Of a stretch of 64,000 bases of DNA, positions 1-9,900 are shown piece after piece. The number at the start of each line of letters is the position of its first letter. Within the stretch, counting starts at the first letter, position 1. The stretch lies in assembly GCA_041392665.1 (NCBI GenBank), contig JAWKLQ010000001.1, forward strand, positions 1 through 64,000, in the 5' to 3' direction. The notes beneath the pieces were generated by a model. It was given only the letters and a program-made list of their open reading frames with translations, was not told the origin of the DNA and searched no databases. The translations under genes and the position numbers were made by a program. This stretch comes from Flavilitoribacter sp020436695. GTDB taxonomy: Bacteria; Bacteroidota; Bacteroidia; Chitinophagales; Saprospiraceae.

Positions 1-425
1 GAAATATCAACGGCAGGCGATTGTTTGAGTTGTTCTCCCTGCACGCCGACTACCGCGCCGGTTACGGTTACTTTCTTTTGCTTACCGTAAGCCACGACGA
101 CGACCTCGTCCAGTATCTGCCCGCTTTCCAGGGCTACGTCGATGACGTTTGCGGCACCAACCGTGATCTGTTGTGTGCTGTAGCCGGTATAGGAGAATTC
201 CAGGACTGCGCCTTCACTGGCATCAATGGAATACATACCATCAAAATCGGTTACTGTACCGGTAGTGGTGCCTTGGACGACGACATTGGCACCGATGAGC
301 GGTTCTCCGGTACCGGCATCAGTCATCTGGCCGGTGATGGTCCTTTGTGCGATAAGGCCTACTGTGCAAAACAGTAAGGCTCCCAAAGCTAAAGACCATT
401 TGAAAATGAGTCTTCGTTTAATCAT
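1..425 (-). CDS. SusC/RagA-type TonB-linked outer membrane receptor, N-terminal part
   Basis: Only the first 141 codons lie in the window; the gene runs off the left edge. It starts at the ATG whose complement is at 423-425. Residues 1-27 form a signal peptide ending LIAQ. Residues 28-105 fit the carboxypeptidase-D regulatory-like (CarboxypepD_reg) beta-sandwich found at the front of SusC proteins, including the typical stretch DAGTGEPLIGANVVVQGT and the later FDGMYSI. It is followed by a TonB-box-like segment DEVVVVAYGKQKK at about 106-118 and by the start of the plug domain. In this family the protein is an outer membrane barrel that imports oligosaccharides or peptides with a SusD lipoprotein. 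The substrate cannot be told from this piece. No SusD is visible here because it would lie to the left. Confidence 0.93.
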   Translation of the reverse strand, partial: MIKRRLIFKWSLALGALLFCTVGLIAQRTITGQMTDAGTGEPLIGANVVVQGTTTGTVTDFDGMYSIDASEGAVLEFSYTGYSTQQITVGAANVIDVALESGQILDEVVVVAYGKQKKVTVTGAVVGVQGEQLKQSPAVDI

Positions 426-1224
426 AGAACAATAAAAGTTTTTCGTATTGTCAATTTAGTTTAATAGCACAACCTTGACCCGTTACCGGATCAAAGCCAA
501 TAAACAAGAATGAATATCCAAAACTTTGAAAATCGCAAATTGGTTATTATGGTTTCTTGGTTGGAGTATGCTCTATAAGGGAGCGTAACAATATTTTTTG
601 GCATACTAGCAGTATAGTATCAGGTAGGCATATTTGATGCTGTTACCCATACTCTTCAGTTGTCTGTCTGGAGTATCTACATGGCAATTAGCTGGTCTAC
701 TATACTTAAAATTGGCAGGTAAAAGTAGGCTGATTTGGGGATATTACCAAAAGAAATTCATAAAAAAAAGTATTTTCCAAATTTTATACTACACTAGCAT
801 TTTGAATACCATTCAGTTATGCTTGCCGGCTGGATTTTCGGAAACCGGCTCTGACCGTTGAGCGTGACCAATTATCTGCTGAAAAGAAAAGAGCGCCCAT
901 GCACATTGCCAGACGCTCCTTCAAAAAAGAACAGTAAAAATATTTTATGATCCGGAAATTACCCGACAGGCCTGAGGTACACCAACATAACCGGGCTTCA
1001 GGCTTCGAAATGTGATACTGATCAATATTTCAAAGACATAAGTTCACGAAAGCGGGTTATCTAAAATTTCCGGAGGCGATCCCTTTTCTGAATTCAAAGA
1101 AACAAAGCCATCACGGAATACACCAGAGATCGGGCATTGAAATAAAAAAGCTGACTTCCCGATAAGAATATCCATTTTATTGTTAAATTGAGGACTGATT
1201 AAGAACAGTAAAATCATTGGTCAC
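426..1224. other. 799-base intergenic region, no gene recognised
   Basis: The stretch lies between the divergent starts of the SusC-like gene (minus) and the 505-residue gene (plus), so both promoters should be in it. I found no convincing TTG-N19-21-TAnnTTTG pair for either gene. A 75-codon frame at 634-861 has no recognisable domain and I do not call it. The region is AT-rich and holds no tRNA or obvious repeat. Confidence 0.5.
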
Positions 1225-2742
1225 ATGAGAGCGATTCGAGCAAAGCAATTGCTTATATCACTGAATAACAATGAGTTGAAACGACTAAAACTTTTCCTTT
1301 CTTCTCCATATCACACCCAGCAGCCGGCATTGCAAGATCTTGCCGACTTATTAATTAAACTTCCCGATAAAAAGCTTAAAAAACTGAACCAGAAGAAGCT
1401 GTACCAACTGCTTTTCGGCGATCCCGTAGATCAGGACGAGGCCTATTGTCACAAAAAGGTACTCAATACCCTGTCTGACCTGGCACTTCAGATCGAATCT
1501 TTTATGGCACACGAGCAGTTTCAAAACGATCCGGCACAACAACAGGAGTATGTTTCTTCATTTTTAAGCAGGCGTGGCACCGGGAAGACCTTTGAGCACA
1601 GTATCAAGAAATGGAAGCAACTGATCAGCAGGAAGAAGGATGCCTTTTCCAGATATGTGAGTGGCTACCGAATGAACCGTATCCACTTTGAATCACTGCA
1701 TACCGACCGGCATAATACCGCGAAAACCGATGATTATCTCGAGCGTATGGACACCGAAGCTACCCGTGCCTATTGGATAGCCCATCTTTCCTATCTATGT
1801 AGCCGTATTTTCCGGTCTTCCATTCTGGAACAGGAGCAGGGTTTGCAGAACCAGATAACCAGAGCACTACAACAGACCGAAGCATTGATTCAGGGCTCTG
1901 AAGCATGCCCCAATATCAAGATGCTCAGAAAACTGATCGTTACCGGCACTACCCCGGGAAGCTTCGAGCTCTACACCAGTGCACTGGGCTTTTTCCAGCG
2001 CAGTTTTCAACAATTCAGTTTGAAAGACCAACAAACTTTCAGCCATTTTCTGCTTACTTACTGTTTTACCAGTTATGACAAAGGGTCTGACGATTTTCTA
2101 AAGCTGGGTTTTGAGCTGTCTGAATGGACCAGGAAAAAGGGGATCATTTCCAGCGAGCATGCCCTATCGGAAGCAGCTTTTATGAACTCGGCCATCATGC
2201 AGTTGGCCATGCAAAAAAGTATGGAGTCCATCGAGCAGTATATCACTGCCTACCTGCCGCATGTCCCGCAGGAAGTCCAGTTGGACGCCGAGAATCTAAT
2301 CCGGGCTTACCTTGATTTCCATCAGGGACAATACTGGCCGGCATTGGAGAAGATCAATAAGATCGAACGCAGAGAGGCCATGTATGTGACCCGGAAGTAT
2401 TCGCTACAGATCCGGATCATCTACCATCTATTTACCCAGAACGATTATCGATTAGATGCCTTTGATTCAAGTATCGAAAGTTTCCAGAAAAAATTCTCAA
2501 GCAAGACCCTTAAACTGGCTGCCGATAAAAAGAAAAACTACCTCCATCTGGCCAGGTATATCAAAGCTATGCTGGGCTTTCATACCGGCCAACCTCAATG
2601 TACCGGCGCTCTGCTAAAAGAGCTAGAGCAAAACCTCTACTATAACCCTATTCCGTGCCGGGATTGGGTGAAGGAACAGCTTCATCATATCAAAGAACAA
2701 CAGATAATTACTCCGTTGCCGGAAAAAGTACAGATAAGCTGA
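1225..2742 (+). CDS. Uncharacterised 505-residue helical protein
   Basis: Unknown function. The protein is hydrophilic, with no signal peptide and no membrane segment, so it is probably cytoplasmic. Residues 1-95 carry a pattern I recognise from a family repeated in Saprospiria-like Bacteroidota: a short helix, a segment reading SPYHTQQPALQDLADLL, then LNQKKLYQLLFG and a helix ending near LALQIESFMAHEQF. The rest is helix after helix with spacing like TPR or HAT repeats but no clean TPR consensus. It stands alone, with the SusC-like gene divergent on the left and a small lipoprotein gene convergent on the right. The ATG at 1225 is the first in the frame. Recognition of the family is from memory, and the repeat-like fold is inferred. 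Confidence 0.8.
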   Translation: MRAIRAKQLLISLNNNELKRLKLFLSSPYHTQQPALQDLADLLIKLPDKKLKKLNQKKLYQLLFGDPVDQDEAYCHKKVLNTLSDLALQIESFMAHEQFQNDPAQQQEYVSSFLSRRGTGKTFEHSIKKWKQLISRKKDAFSRYVSGYRMNRIHFESLHTDRHNTAKTDDYLERMDTEATRAYWIAHLSYLCSRIFRSSILEQEQGLQNQITRALQQTEALIQGSEACPNIKMLRKLIVTGTTPGSFELYTSALGFFQRSFQQFSLKDQQTFSHFLLTYCFTSYDKGSDDFLKLGFELSEWTRKKGIISSEHALSEAAFMNSAIMQLAMQKSMESIEQYITAYLPHVPQEVQLDAENLIRAYLDFHQGQYWPALEKINKIERREAMYVTRKYSLQIRIIYHLFTQNDYRLDAFDSSIESFQKKFSSKTLKLAADKKKNYLHLARYIKAMLGFHTGQPQCTGALLKELEQNLYYNPIPCRDWVKEQLHHIKEQQIITPLPEKVQIS

Positions 2743-2801
2743 TGACTGATACTTTAACCTTAAGATAGCAAGTGGTGCGTCTATTTTTATTCAAACCATA
2801 T

Positions 2802-2846
2802 GTTGCGGATCTCCGGGGTTCTTCCGATCCGTCAGAGATCCGCAAC
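2802..2846. terminator. Inverted repeat between convergent genes
   Basis: A perfect 12-base arm GTTGCGGATCTC at 2802-2813 is repeated inverted as GAGATCCGCAAC at 2835-2846, with a 21-base loop. It sits in the 163 bases between the stop codons of the convergent genes ending at 2742 and 2906, where a two-way terminator would be expected. There is no clear T-run directly after either arm, so a regulatory or processing hairpin remains possible. Confidence 0.45.
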
Positions 2847-2905
2847 TAGCCTGTTCTTTACGGACAACAAATCCACGTTTTACGGAAAGCTGCCCTGCGT
2901 TTCAT

Positions 2906-3076
2906 CTAATAATCAATGATCTCCTCTGTAACGATACAGGGGTTTTCCGGATCACCGCATTCGTCACCTTTCGTGCATGAAGTAGCGACGAACATCAGCA
3001 TAAGGCTGAGGCCTACCAGGCGTGCGGTAAATGAAGAAGCTTTAACTGCAATTTTCTGACCATTTCCTGTTTCCAT
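2906..3076 (-). CDS. Small predicted lipoprotein, 56 residues
   Basis: I place the start at the ATG complementary to 3074-3076, because the frame upstream of it lacks signal-peptide character. Residues 1-33 give a basic stretch, then the hydrophobic core LVGLSLMLMFVA, followed by a lipobox-like ATSC with the cysteine at residue 34. The mature part is only about 23 residues, acidic, with two more cysteines (ECGDPENPC). This is a lipid-anchored peptide of unknown role; such tiny lipoproteins are common and undescribed in Bacteroidota. It is monocistronic and divergent from the next gene. It could also be a chance frame, but the signal sequence argues for a real gene. Confidence 0.55.
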   Translation of the reverse strand: METGNGQKIAVKASSFTARLVGLSLMLMFVATSCTKGDECGDPENPCIVTEEIIDY

Positions 3077-3498
3077 GATTAATGATTTTAGTGGTGGAAA
3101 AAAGGGGAATGGCCCGGCAGTGATCCGGGTAGTAAAAGCCTCAGCAATGGACATAAGCCTTCAGGCTGTCGGTGGTCATTCGACCCTTCGAACAGTATTC
3201 GGGCATTTCCCAACTACAGATAACTTATCTACCTACATGTGGCAGATGCCGACGGGATAATATTGCCAGGATTGGCATCCAATCTACACCCTACCAAACC
3301 GGGCCGAAAAGAACGACCCAGTGATTGAAGCTTCAGATCAACTGGATAACTTACTGTCGATCAATTGATAAGGCAAATAAAAAGAGGATTAAAAGGCAGG
3401 GAAAGTAATTGCAGGAATTTCAATTCGCTTTTTAATAATTGTTAACCTAAGCAGATAAACGGCCATATAATACTGGAAAGAAAGATCACAATTAATGC
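3077..3498. other. 422-base divergent intergenic region
   Basis: The region holds the upstream sequences of the small lipoprotein gene (minus) and the 628-residue gene (plus). The last 100 bases before 3499 are AT-rich, as expected for a promoter, but I see no clear TAnnTTTG element. Short frames here look like chance. No RNA gene or repeat was recognised. Confidence 0.4.
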
Positions 3499-5385
3499 AT
3501 GTTCTACATAAATAAAACTAAAACAGTTATGGACATTCAAGGGAGATTCGACACACTACTTTACTTATTCAGGGAAGAACTGGGTGTTTACCAAAAAGAA
3601 GTAGCCGACTATTTGCAGGAGCAGGGATTTACCAAAGTGACCGAGTCGGTCATCAGTCGCGCAAAATCCAGGATCAACAGCAAGGGCTACCGGATCAGCG
3701 ATGGGGAGATCCCGGCAGCCAGAATGGAACCATGGGTTTTATCCCTGGAAGAAAAGCTGGTGACGTTCAACATTCATCTTGCGGAGGATCAAACCTACTA
3801 CTTCAACGACAAAACCGGTGAACAATACGAATACATCCACCAGGGGCAGGAAAAGATAAAAAGTACCGATGGCATTATTCGCTCCTACCCTTCCATTCCA
3901 AGAGATCTCATTCAAAAAAAGATCCGTACGGAAAAAGAGGTGAAGCTCCTACAGACTTATATGAGTACGATAGAAACTTATGCCGAGAGTTTCGAAGACT
4001 GCCTGAGCCGGGGAGGGCATGTCCAATTACTCCTGATGAACCCAAGAGGACTGGCAGCTAAAGTGCGAAGCCGAAGCCTTCCCAATAAATTCATGAATAT
4101 TGAGCAGCTGATCACACAAAATCTACAGACCCTGCAACAGATCAAGACCGGCCCCGGAAATCTGGAGATCCGCTTTTATGATGAATTCCCGGGTGTGGAG
4201 CTGTTCATTTTTCCCGATCGCATTTTCTATGGGCTTTATCTACATCAGCAGTTTGCCAAAGACGGGCACTTTTCGGAACTGTTGAATGAACCACAGTTCT
4301 CATTAAACCAGAACCTGCTCAAAAATTGGCAAAGCATCTGGGACCAGGCCGTGCCGCTGGATAAGTTCAACGATGGTTGGAAAGGCGAAAACATCGAACA
4401 TTTCCTCTGCCACTATATCCGGGAGGGAGAATACCGCACTTTCGAAATGCGCATCAACCGGGATACCACCGATGTGCTGCTTACCAATACGCCCAGCCGG
4501 GAAAATTTCAAAGGCAGTTTTGATGCCGCCAATGAACGGGTGCTCAGCATTATGGCCAGCACGAGTAACAAAATGGAGAATGGGGCGTTTGTAGAAGTCA
4601 AAAAAAGAACAGCTTTTTTTCTTATCTATACCAATATCAATGGCTTTTGGCGGCAGGAACTGTCTACCGGAGTTTTTATTAATACTTCCCCGAGTGGGCT
4701 TTTGCGCGCTAATCTGGTAGTGATCGAGAACCTTAAGCTACGAAACTTCACCCTTGACCCCAAAGAACTCGACCACCACATCAATAATATTCGTTTATTT
4801 CTGGAACCGCACGAGCTCAAAGCAGAGAACCTGCCCTTCAATTCTCTAAGTGGGCTGGAGAGCTATCTGCAGGAAAAAGCAGGTCAAAGGCTGGATCAGC
4901 GGAACTGGCTACCACTTTTATCTGGTCATTTTCATTTGTTCTATACCGGCCAGGACGATGACGAACGCCCCTGCATCTGCCGCCGCCCCCTCACCATAGA
5001 TGCGGTTACCGAGCGGGCCGAACGCGAGATTTGGAACGAGAATCGATCCCGGCATTTTTCCATTTCCATGCCTAATACTTCCAAATTGCTGCTTTATCAT
5101 CTGAGCACCGGGCTGACCGATTCGGAATTCATCTTCCTACGAAGATATTCTCCGAACTGGATCCGCTTTCAGGGCAAGATCCTCAAAGTATATGATGCCA
5201 ATGAGATCCGGTTGAAAAGCTGCTACCTACTGCGTTCAGAAAGAAAACTAGGACCGGATGATTACATTATCTACTATGATAGCCCGACATATCAGGAACT
5301 TTGCCGGGACCGGCATTTTGCAGCATTTTTCCCGGGTGAAGACCGTAGTGCAGGTGGGGAACAAGTGATGAGGAATGAGGAATAA
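3499..5385 (+). CDS. Large protein with possible N-terminal HTH and PLD-like segment
   Basis: Not assigned to a known protein; 628 residues, soluble, no signal peptide. Residues 12-70 look like a helix-turn-helix of the XRE kind (LLYLFREELGVYQKEVADYL, then a recognition-like helix TESVISRAKSRI). Residues 145-192 (EVKLLQTYMSTIETYAESFE, then LSRGGHVQLLLMNPRG and AAKVRSRSL) resemble the segment in which a phospholipase-D-like domain is joined to regulator-type HTH modules, seen in some actinobacterial and Bacteroidota proteins. The catalytic HKD signature is not evident, so a sensory rather than enzymatic role is more likely. The C-terminal 430 residues match nothing I know. A second ATG at residue 11 is an equally good start. 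The last codons come from a short GATGAGGAATGAGGAATAA tandem, so the end may have drifted. Confidence 0.7.
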   Translation: MFYINKTKTVMDIQGRFDTLLYLFREELGVYQKEVADYLQEQGFTKVTESVISRAKSRINSKGYRISDGEIPAARMEPWVLSLEEKLVTFNIHLAEDQTYYFNDKTGEQYEYIHQGQEKIKSTDGIIRSYPSIPRDLIQKKIRTEKEVKLLQTYMSTIETYAESFEDCLSRGGHVQLLLMNPRGLAAKVRSRSLPNKFMNIEQLITQNLQTLQQIKTGPGNLEIRFYDEFPGVELFIFPDRIFYGLYLHQQFAKDGHFSELLNEPQFSLNQNLLKNWQSIWDQAVPLDKFNDGWKGENIEHFLCHYIREGEYRTFEMRINRDTTDVLLTNTPSRENFKGSFDAANERVLSIMASTSNKMENGAFVEVKKRTAFFLIYTNINGFWRQELSTGVFINTSPSGLLRANLVVIENLKLRNFTLDPKELDHHINNIRLFLEPHELKAENLPFNSLSGLESYLQEKAGQRLDQRNWLPLLSGHFHLFYTGQDDDERPCICRRPLTIDAVTERAEREIWNENRSRHFSISMPNTSKLLLYHLSTGLTDSEFIFLRRYSPNWIRFQGKILKVYDANEIRLKSCYLLRSERKLGPDDYIIYYDSPTYQELCRDRHFAAFFPGEDRSAGGEQVMRNEE

Positions 5386-5487
5386 GTGGTCTCCGGTCTT
5401 CGGGAGCGGCCCTGATCTGAAAGATATCCGACAGTGCCTTAAGTTTGCGATATTTGCAGCGTATGCAAACGATTATCCAGCAAGAAT

Positions 5488-6843
5488 ATGCAGTGCATCG
5501 GTATCCATAGTTCAACTGACCATCCACGTATACGCTATACGGTGGCCTTTCTGGACGGGCATCCCCTGTGCCGACAGTGCAATCTGAGGTTTAAACTAAA
5601 TAATACCCCGGCGGAAAATCATTGGAATATTAGCTACGGGCAACACAGGAAAGATCCCTATTTCGATTTCTTCATTCCGGCACAGCGCATATTTTTTGTA
5701 CCAGATCAAGAACCGGCGGCTAACTGGACAATGAACCCTTACACTTATGGAGGGGAGATTGTGCACAGTGTTGAGCTAAAGAAAACGCCCGAACTATCCG
5801 GGCTGATCAGTGACCGGCAATTCCAGTTCGACCTGCTCGAAACCCTCTTCTTCCACATCAGCCGCTATGAAGAAGTATTCGCACCAGAGGAGCAACTTGG
5901 AAGTTCGGGTTGGCTGAACGAGGAGGTACATCTCCTGGTTCAAAAACAGTTGGAACAGCTACCGCAGGTAGACCGGTTGGTTGCCTGCGTGCTGGAGATA
6001 ATCACACAGCAAAAAATACAGCAACCGACCACTTACGATCTGACCCATGATATCGACTTTCTCCACCGCTACCCGGATAGACACGCTTTCATCCGGGCAC
6101 TCGGAGGAGCACTTTACCGCAGAGAGGGATTGTCCACCATTCGACATCACTGGAAAAACTACTACGCCCTCCGGTTGGGTAAAGGGAAAGATCCGTATGA
6201 CTGTTTTAACTGGCTACTTTCCGAAGGTAAGAACTGGCGCCGGAAAACCCTCTACGTGATGACCGGTGGAGAAACGAGCTACGATAATCATTACTCGATA
6301 AAGGACCCGACTCTGCTGCGTGCACTGGATATCGCCCGGGAAAGAGGTTACGAATTGGGGTTGCACCCCAGCTACAATGCGGCTTTTAAATCGTCATTGT
6401 TCCGTTACGAACTGAAAAAGATGCAGCTCCTGGCAGGAAAACCCATCCACCGAAGCCGGCAACACTGGCTTCGATTCGACTGGCATATTACCCCTAGCCT
6501 CTTCGCCAGGCACGGTATCCGGGAAGATGCTTCTATGGGCTATCGTCAGCGACTGGGTTTTCGGTGTGGAACCGGATTCCCTTATCAAATGTATGATTTC
6601 GCCAATGAGCAGGCTTTTCCCTGGCAAGAGTGGCCGCTCGTTTGTATGGAAAGTGCAGCCATTCATCAGGCACGGGCATTGGGAGTGGATCCAATAGACT
6701 TATTCCAGGCGTTTTTCCGGGCAAATCGATATAATACGCACATTTCCATCAACTTCCACAACAGCAATTTCGATCCGGCACTGGCCGCAGGGCGACAATT
6801 GGCTGATTTTTACCGCAGTTTTATCCTTCCGCTTGGAAAATAG
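5488..6843 (+). CDS. Polysaccharide deacetylase-like protein with DUF7033-type N-terminus
   Basis: A 451-residue protein. The N-terminal part (HPRIRYTVAF, later FIPAQRIFFVP and FQFDLLETLFFHISRYEE) fits the DUF7033 region that precedes NodB-type deacetylase domains in Bacteroidota. The motif TYDLTHDIDFLHRYPD supplies the metal-binding aspartates. ELGLHPSYNA and the end motif SINFHNSNFD are the later deacetylase motifs. Members of the NodB fold remove N- or O-acetyl groups from polysaccharides; the substrate here is unknown. No signal peptide is seen, so it probably acts in the cytoplasm. The start is uncertain: another frame starting at 5463 reads about fifteen plausible residues and then stops. 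The gene is followed 71 bases later by the PorU-like peptidase gene, a pairing that may be functional. Confidence 0.82.
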   Translation: MQCIGIHSSTDHPRIRYTVAFLDGHPLCRQCNLRFKLNNTPAENHWNISYGQHRKDPYFDFFIPAQRIFFVPDQEPAANWTMNPYTYGGEIVHSVELKKTPELSGLISDRQFQFDLLETLFFHISRYEEVFAPEEQLGSSGWLNEEVHLLVQKQLEQLPQVDRLVACVLEIITQQKIQQPTTYDLTHDIDFLHRYPDRHAFIRALGGALYRREGLSTIRHHWKNYYALRLGKGKDPYDCFNWLLSEGKNWRRKTLYVMTGGETSYDNHYSIKDPTLLRALDIARERGYELGLHPSYNAAFKSSLFRYELKKMQLLAGKPIHRSRQHWLRFDWHITPSLFARHGIREDASMGYRQRLGFRCGTGFPYQMYDFANEQAFPWQEWPLVCMESAAIHQARALGVDPIDLFQAFFRANRYNTHISINFHNSNFDPALAAGRQLADFYRSFILPLGK

Positions 6844-6856
6844 GCGCTAATGCGCT

Positions 6857-6888
6857 GTTGTTACGGCAAGGATTAATTGCTATTTTTG
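6857..6888 (+). promoter_or_regulatory. Putative Bacteroidota-type promoter of the PorU-like gene
   Basis: GTTG at 6857-6860 and TATTTTTG at 6881-6888 match the Bacteroidota sigma pattern TTG, about 20 bases, then TAnnTTTG. The spacer is exactly 20 bases. The start codon of the peptidase gene follows 26 bases after the second element. This indicates that the peptidase can be transcribed independently of the deacetylase-like gene upstream. Confidence 0.55.
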
Positions 6889-6914
6889 TTTGCCAATAAA
6901 CCAGCCTCCATCCC

Positions 6915-9900
6915 ATGAAACAACTAATAACGACTCTTGGGTTTTTCTTACTCACCTTCTCGCTCTCCGGCCAAATGTGGAACGGCCAGGATACCCTCTA
7001 CGGCAATGAATGGATCGATTACGAACAGACCTATCTAAAGATCAAGATAACTCAGGATGGGATCTACCGGCTGACTTACGAACAACTGTTGCAGGCCGGA
7101 GTACCGGTGCCGGATCTACAGGCTTCTCAATTCCGGCTTTTTCTGCGCGGCGAACAGGTGCCGATCTATACTTCCGGCAACACCCCACTAACGCCTGGCG
7201 ATTTCCTGGAATTCTACGGGCAAAAAAACCGGTCGGAGCTTGATCGCTATCTTTTTGACGACCCCGAATCGAATATGCTCAATCCGGAATATAGTTTGTA
7301 TACCGACAGTTCTACTTATTTTCTTACGTGGGCCGATAACGGCACCGGTGCTATTCGTTATCAAATGCAGGAGAACGTACTCAATAACCTACCTGCTCCC
7401 GAAGCCTGGCATTGGGCTACCAGTCGGCAAGTCTTCACTGAGAATCACTACAAACACTACGAAAAACTCGGATCAGTAAGCCTTTACTTTTCCCACTATG
7501 ATAGAGATGGGTTTGCTCACCAATACATTGAAGAAACCAATTTTTCATTGCCCACGCCCGGACACTATATCGCCGGGCCACGCCCTGAACTGGCGGTCAA
7601 CCTGATCGGGAATTACAATAATGCCGGCCATAATCTCCGGATAGATATTAATAACACCTTGCTCAAAAGAGATACGTTTTACGGTACACAGCTCCGGCAA
7701 TACAGGTTCCCACTCAATCATAGCGATCTTTCCGGTGAGAATGAGATCTGGGTGCGTGGCCTGAACGAGACGGATCGTCTGGCCGTTGCTTTCGGCCGGC
7801 TACGTTATCCCCGGACTTTTTCCTTCGATCAGGAAAGCGAGCTGAAGATCGAGCTTCCGGCAGGTGCCGGCATTCGCTATCTGGAGCTTAGCGGACTTGG
7901 GGACGATCCAATACTTATGCTTGAACCAGCTGCCAATTTGAGGATGATAAGCAATGTTTCCGGTGGCGTACACCGGATCGCTTTGCCGGAAGGAGAAGGC
8001 AATCGAATACTATATCTCTCCATGCCCACCGCCATCCATACTGTTCCTGTCTTAAATCAGGTGCAATTCACCGATTTTGCTTCTGATAACGTTGATTACC
8101 TCATCATTAGCAATGATCAGCTCTATGATGATGGCGCCGGCAACAACTGGGTACAGGCCTATGCCGATTATCGATCAAGTCCGGATGGAGGGAATTTTCG
8201 GGTTCAGGTGCTGGAGATCAAACAGCTTTTCGATCAATTCGCTTACGGTTTTGACTATCATCCTCTATCCATACGAAACGCCTTTAACTTTCTTCACAAA
8301 TACCGTTATCCCAATCTGAAGTTTGTATTTCTCATAGGCCGGGGTCAGGAATTCCATGATATGCGTGATGAAACGGCCCTAAAATCTGCGATCAGTTCCG
8401 GCAATATGCTGTTGCCTTCTTTCGGCTACCCGGCAAGTGACAATCTACTATTCACTACTAATAAAACCAGGGTAAGTCCTGTACCACTTGGTCGATTGGC
8501 GGCGGTCAACGGCTCTGAAGTAAAGATCTATCTGGACAAGGTAAAAAAAGCAGAACAGATAAAGGATCTGCCGCAAACCGTGGCTGAACGGGCCTGGACC
8601 AAACACATTCTCCATCTGGGTGGAGGGTCGAGCGCCATCGAACAGGACCTTATCAGAAACAGCCTGGAGTCCATGGCTGACCGGATTGAAAAAAGTACAT
8701 TCGGAGGCTCTGTCAAGTCTTTTTACAAAAACAGCACTGACGTTATCCAAAACAGTCTCTCCCAGGAGATTTTTGATTATATCAACCAGGGAACATCCAT
8801 TATTACTTTCTTCGGCCATTCCAGCCCCGGCACTTTTGATTTCAATATTGATAATCCGGATAATTACGATAATCAGGGCAAATATCCCTTTATCCTTTCC
8901 CTGGGCTGCTACTCGGGCAATTTATTTGCCACCAGCCGAAGCATTGGCGAACGTTTCACCTTTTATGAGGATAAAGCAGCAGTAGCATTTGCCGCATCCC
9001 GGGGCCTGGGATATATTTCAGCCCTATTCAGCTTTGCCAACGATCTATACGGCCGCCTAGGAGAAGATTACTACGGATATAGTATTGGTGAAGCCATGCA
9101 GGCCACTTACAATGAGCTATCGACTAATGCCTGGATCGGAGTGAGCACACTGGTTGAACAGTTTACGCTACACGGTGATCCGGCCATCCGGCTATATCCG
9201 GTCAATGGACCCGACTACGTCATTGATGCCAGTTCCGCAACTTTCAGTCCAGACCTGATCAGCACTCAACAAGACAGCCTCGACCTGGCTTTTGATATAG
9301 TAAACCTGGGGCGCAACCAGGCCGATACCTTTAATTTGGTTATTCGACGTGCTTTCCCCGACGGAACTGAAGCCGTACTGCTTACCGACACGGTTAGTAT
9401 GGACCGTTTCAGCAAGCGTTTTTCCTATAGATTGCCGGTAGGTGGTAATCGGAGTACTGGTCAAAACACCTTTTATATTAGTATCGATACCGACAACCGC
9501 ATCGCCGAAGAGCCTGCTCCGGCCGCCGAATCCAATAACGACTTGGTACGATCCAATGGAGAAGCAGGAATCTCACTTTTCATTATCGACAATACGGCGA
9601 GAGCGATATATCCTCCCGAGTTTGCGTTGATCGGCACTACGGATATCAGCTTAAAGGCCTCCACGACCGATGCCCTGGCCCCGAAACGCGACTATATCAT
9701 GGAACTGGATACCACGGCCGGCTTTGACAGTCCTTTAAAGCAACAGATCACTGTACAACAACTTGGCGGAGTACTCAAATGGGCCCCTCAGCTAACCTGG
9801 CAAGACAGCACCGTGTACTATTGGCGGGTCAGCCCTTCAGTTGGCGAAGATAACCCGGAACCGATATGGTCTAACAGCTCCTTTACTTATATCGGCGGTA

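Noticed and set aside
634..861. 75-codon plus-strand frame with a hydrophobic beginning
   Set aside because: No domain, no ribosome site, and the hydrophobic stretch is not followed by a convincing signal cleavage site; it lies in a promoter-containing gap.
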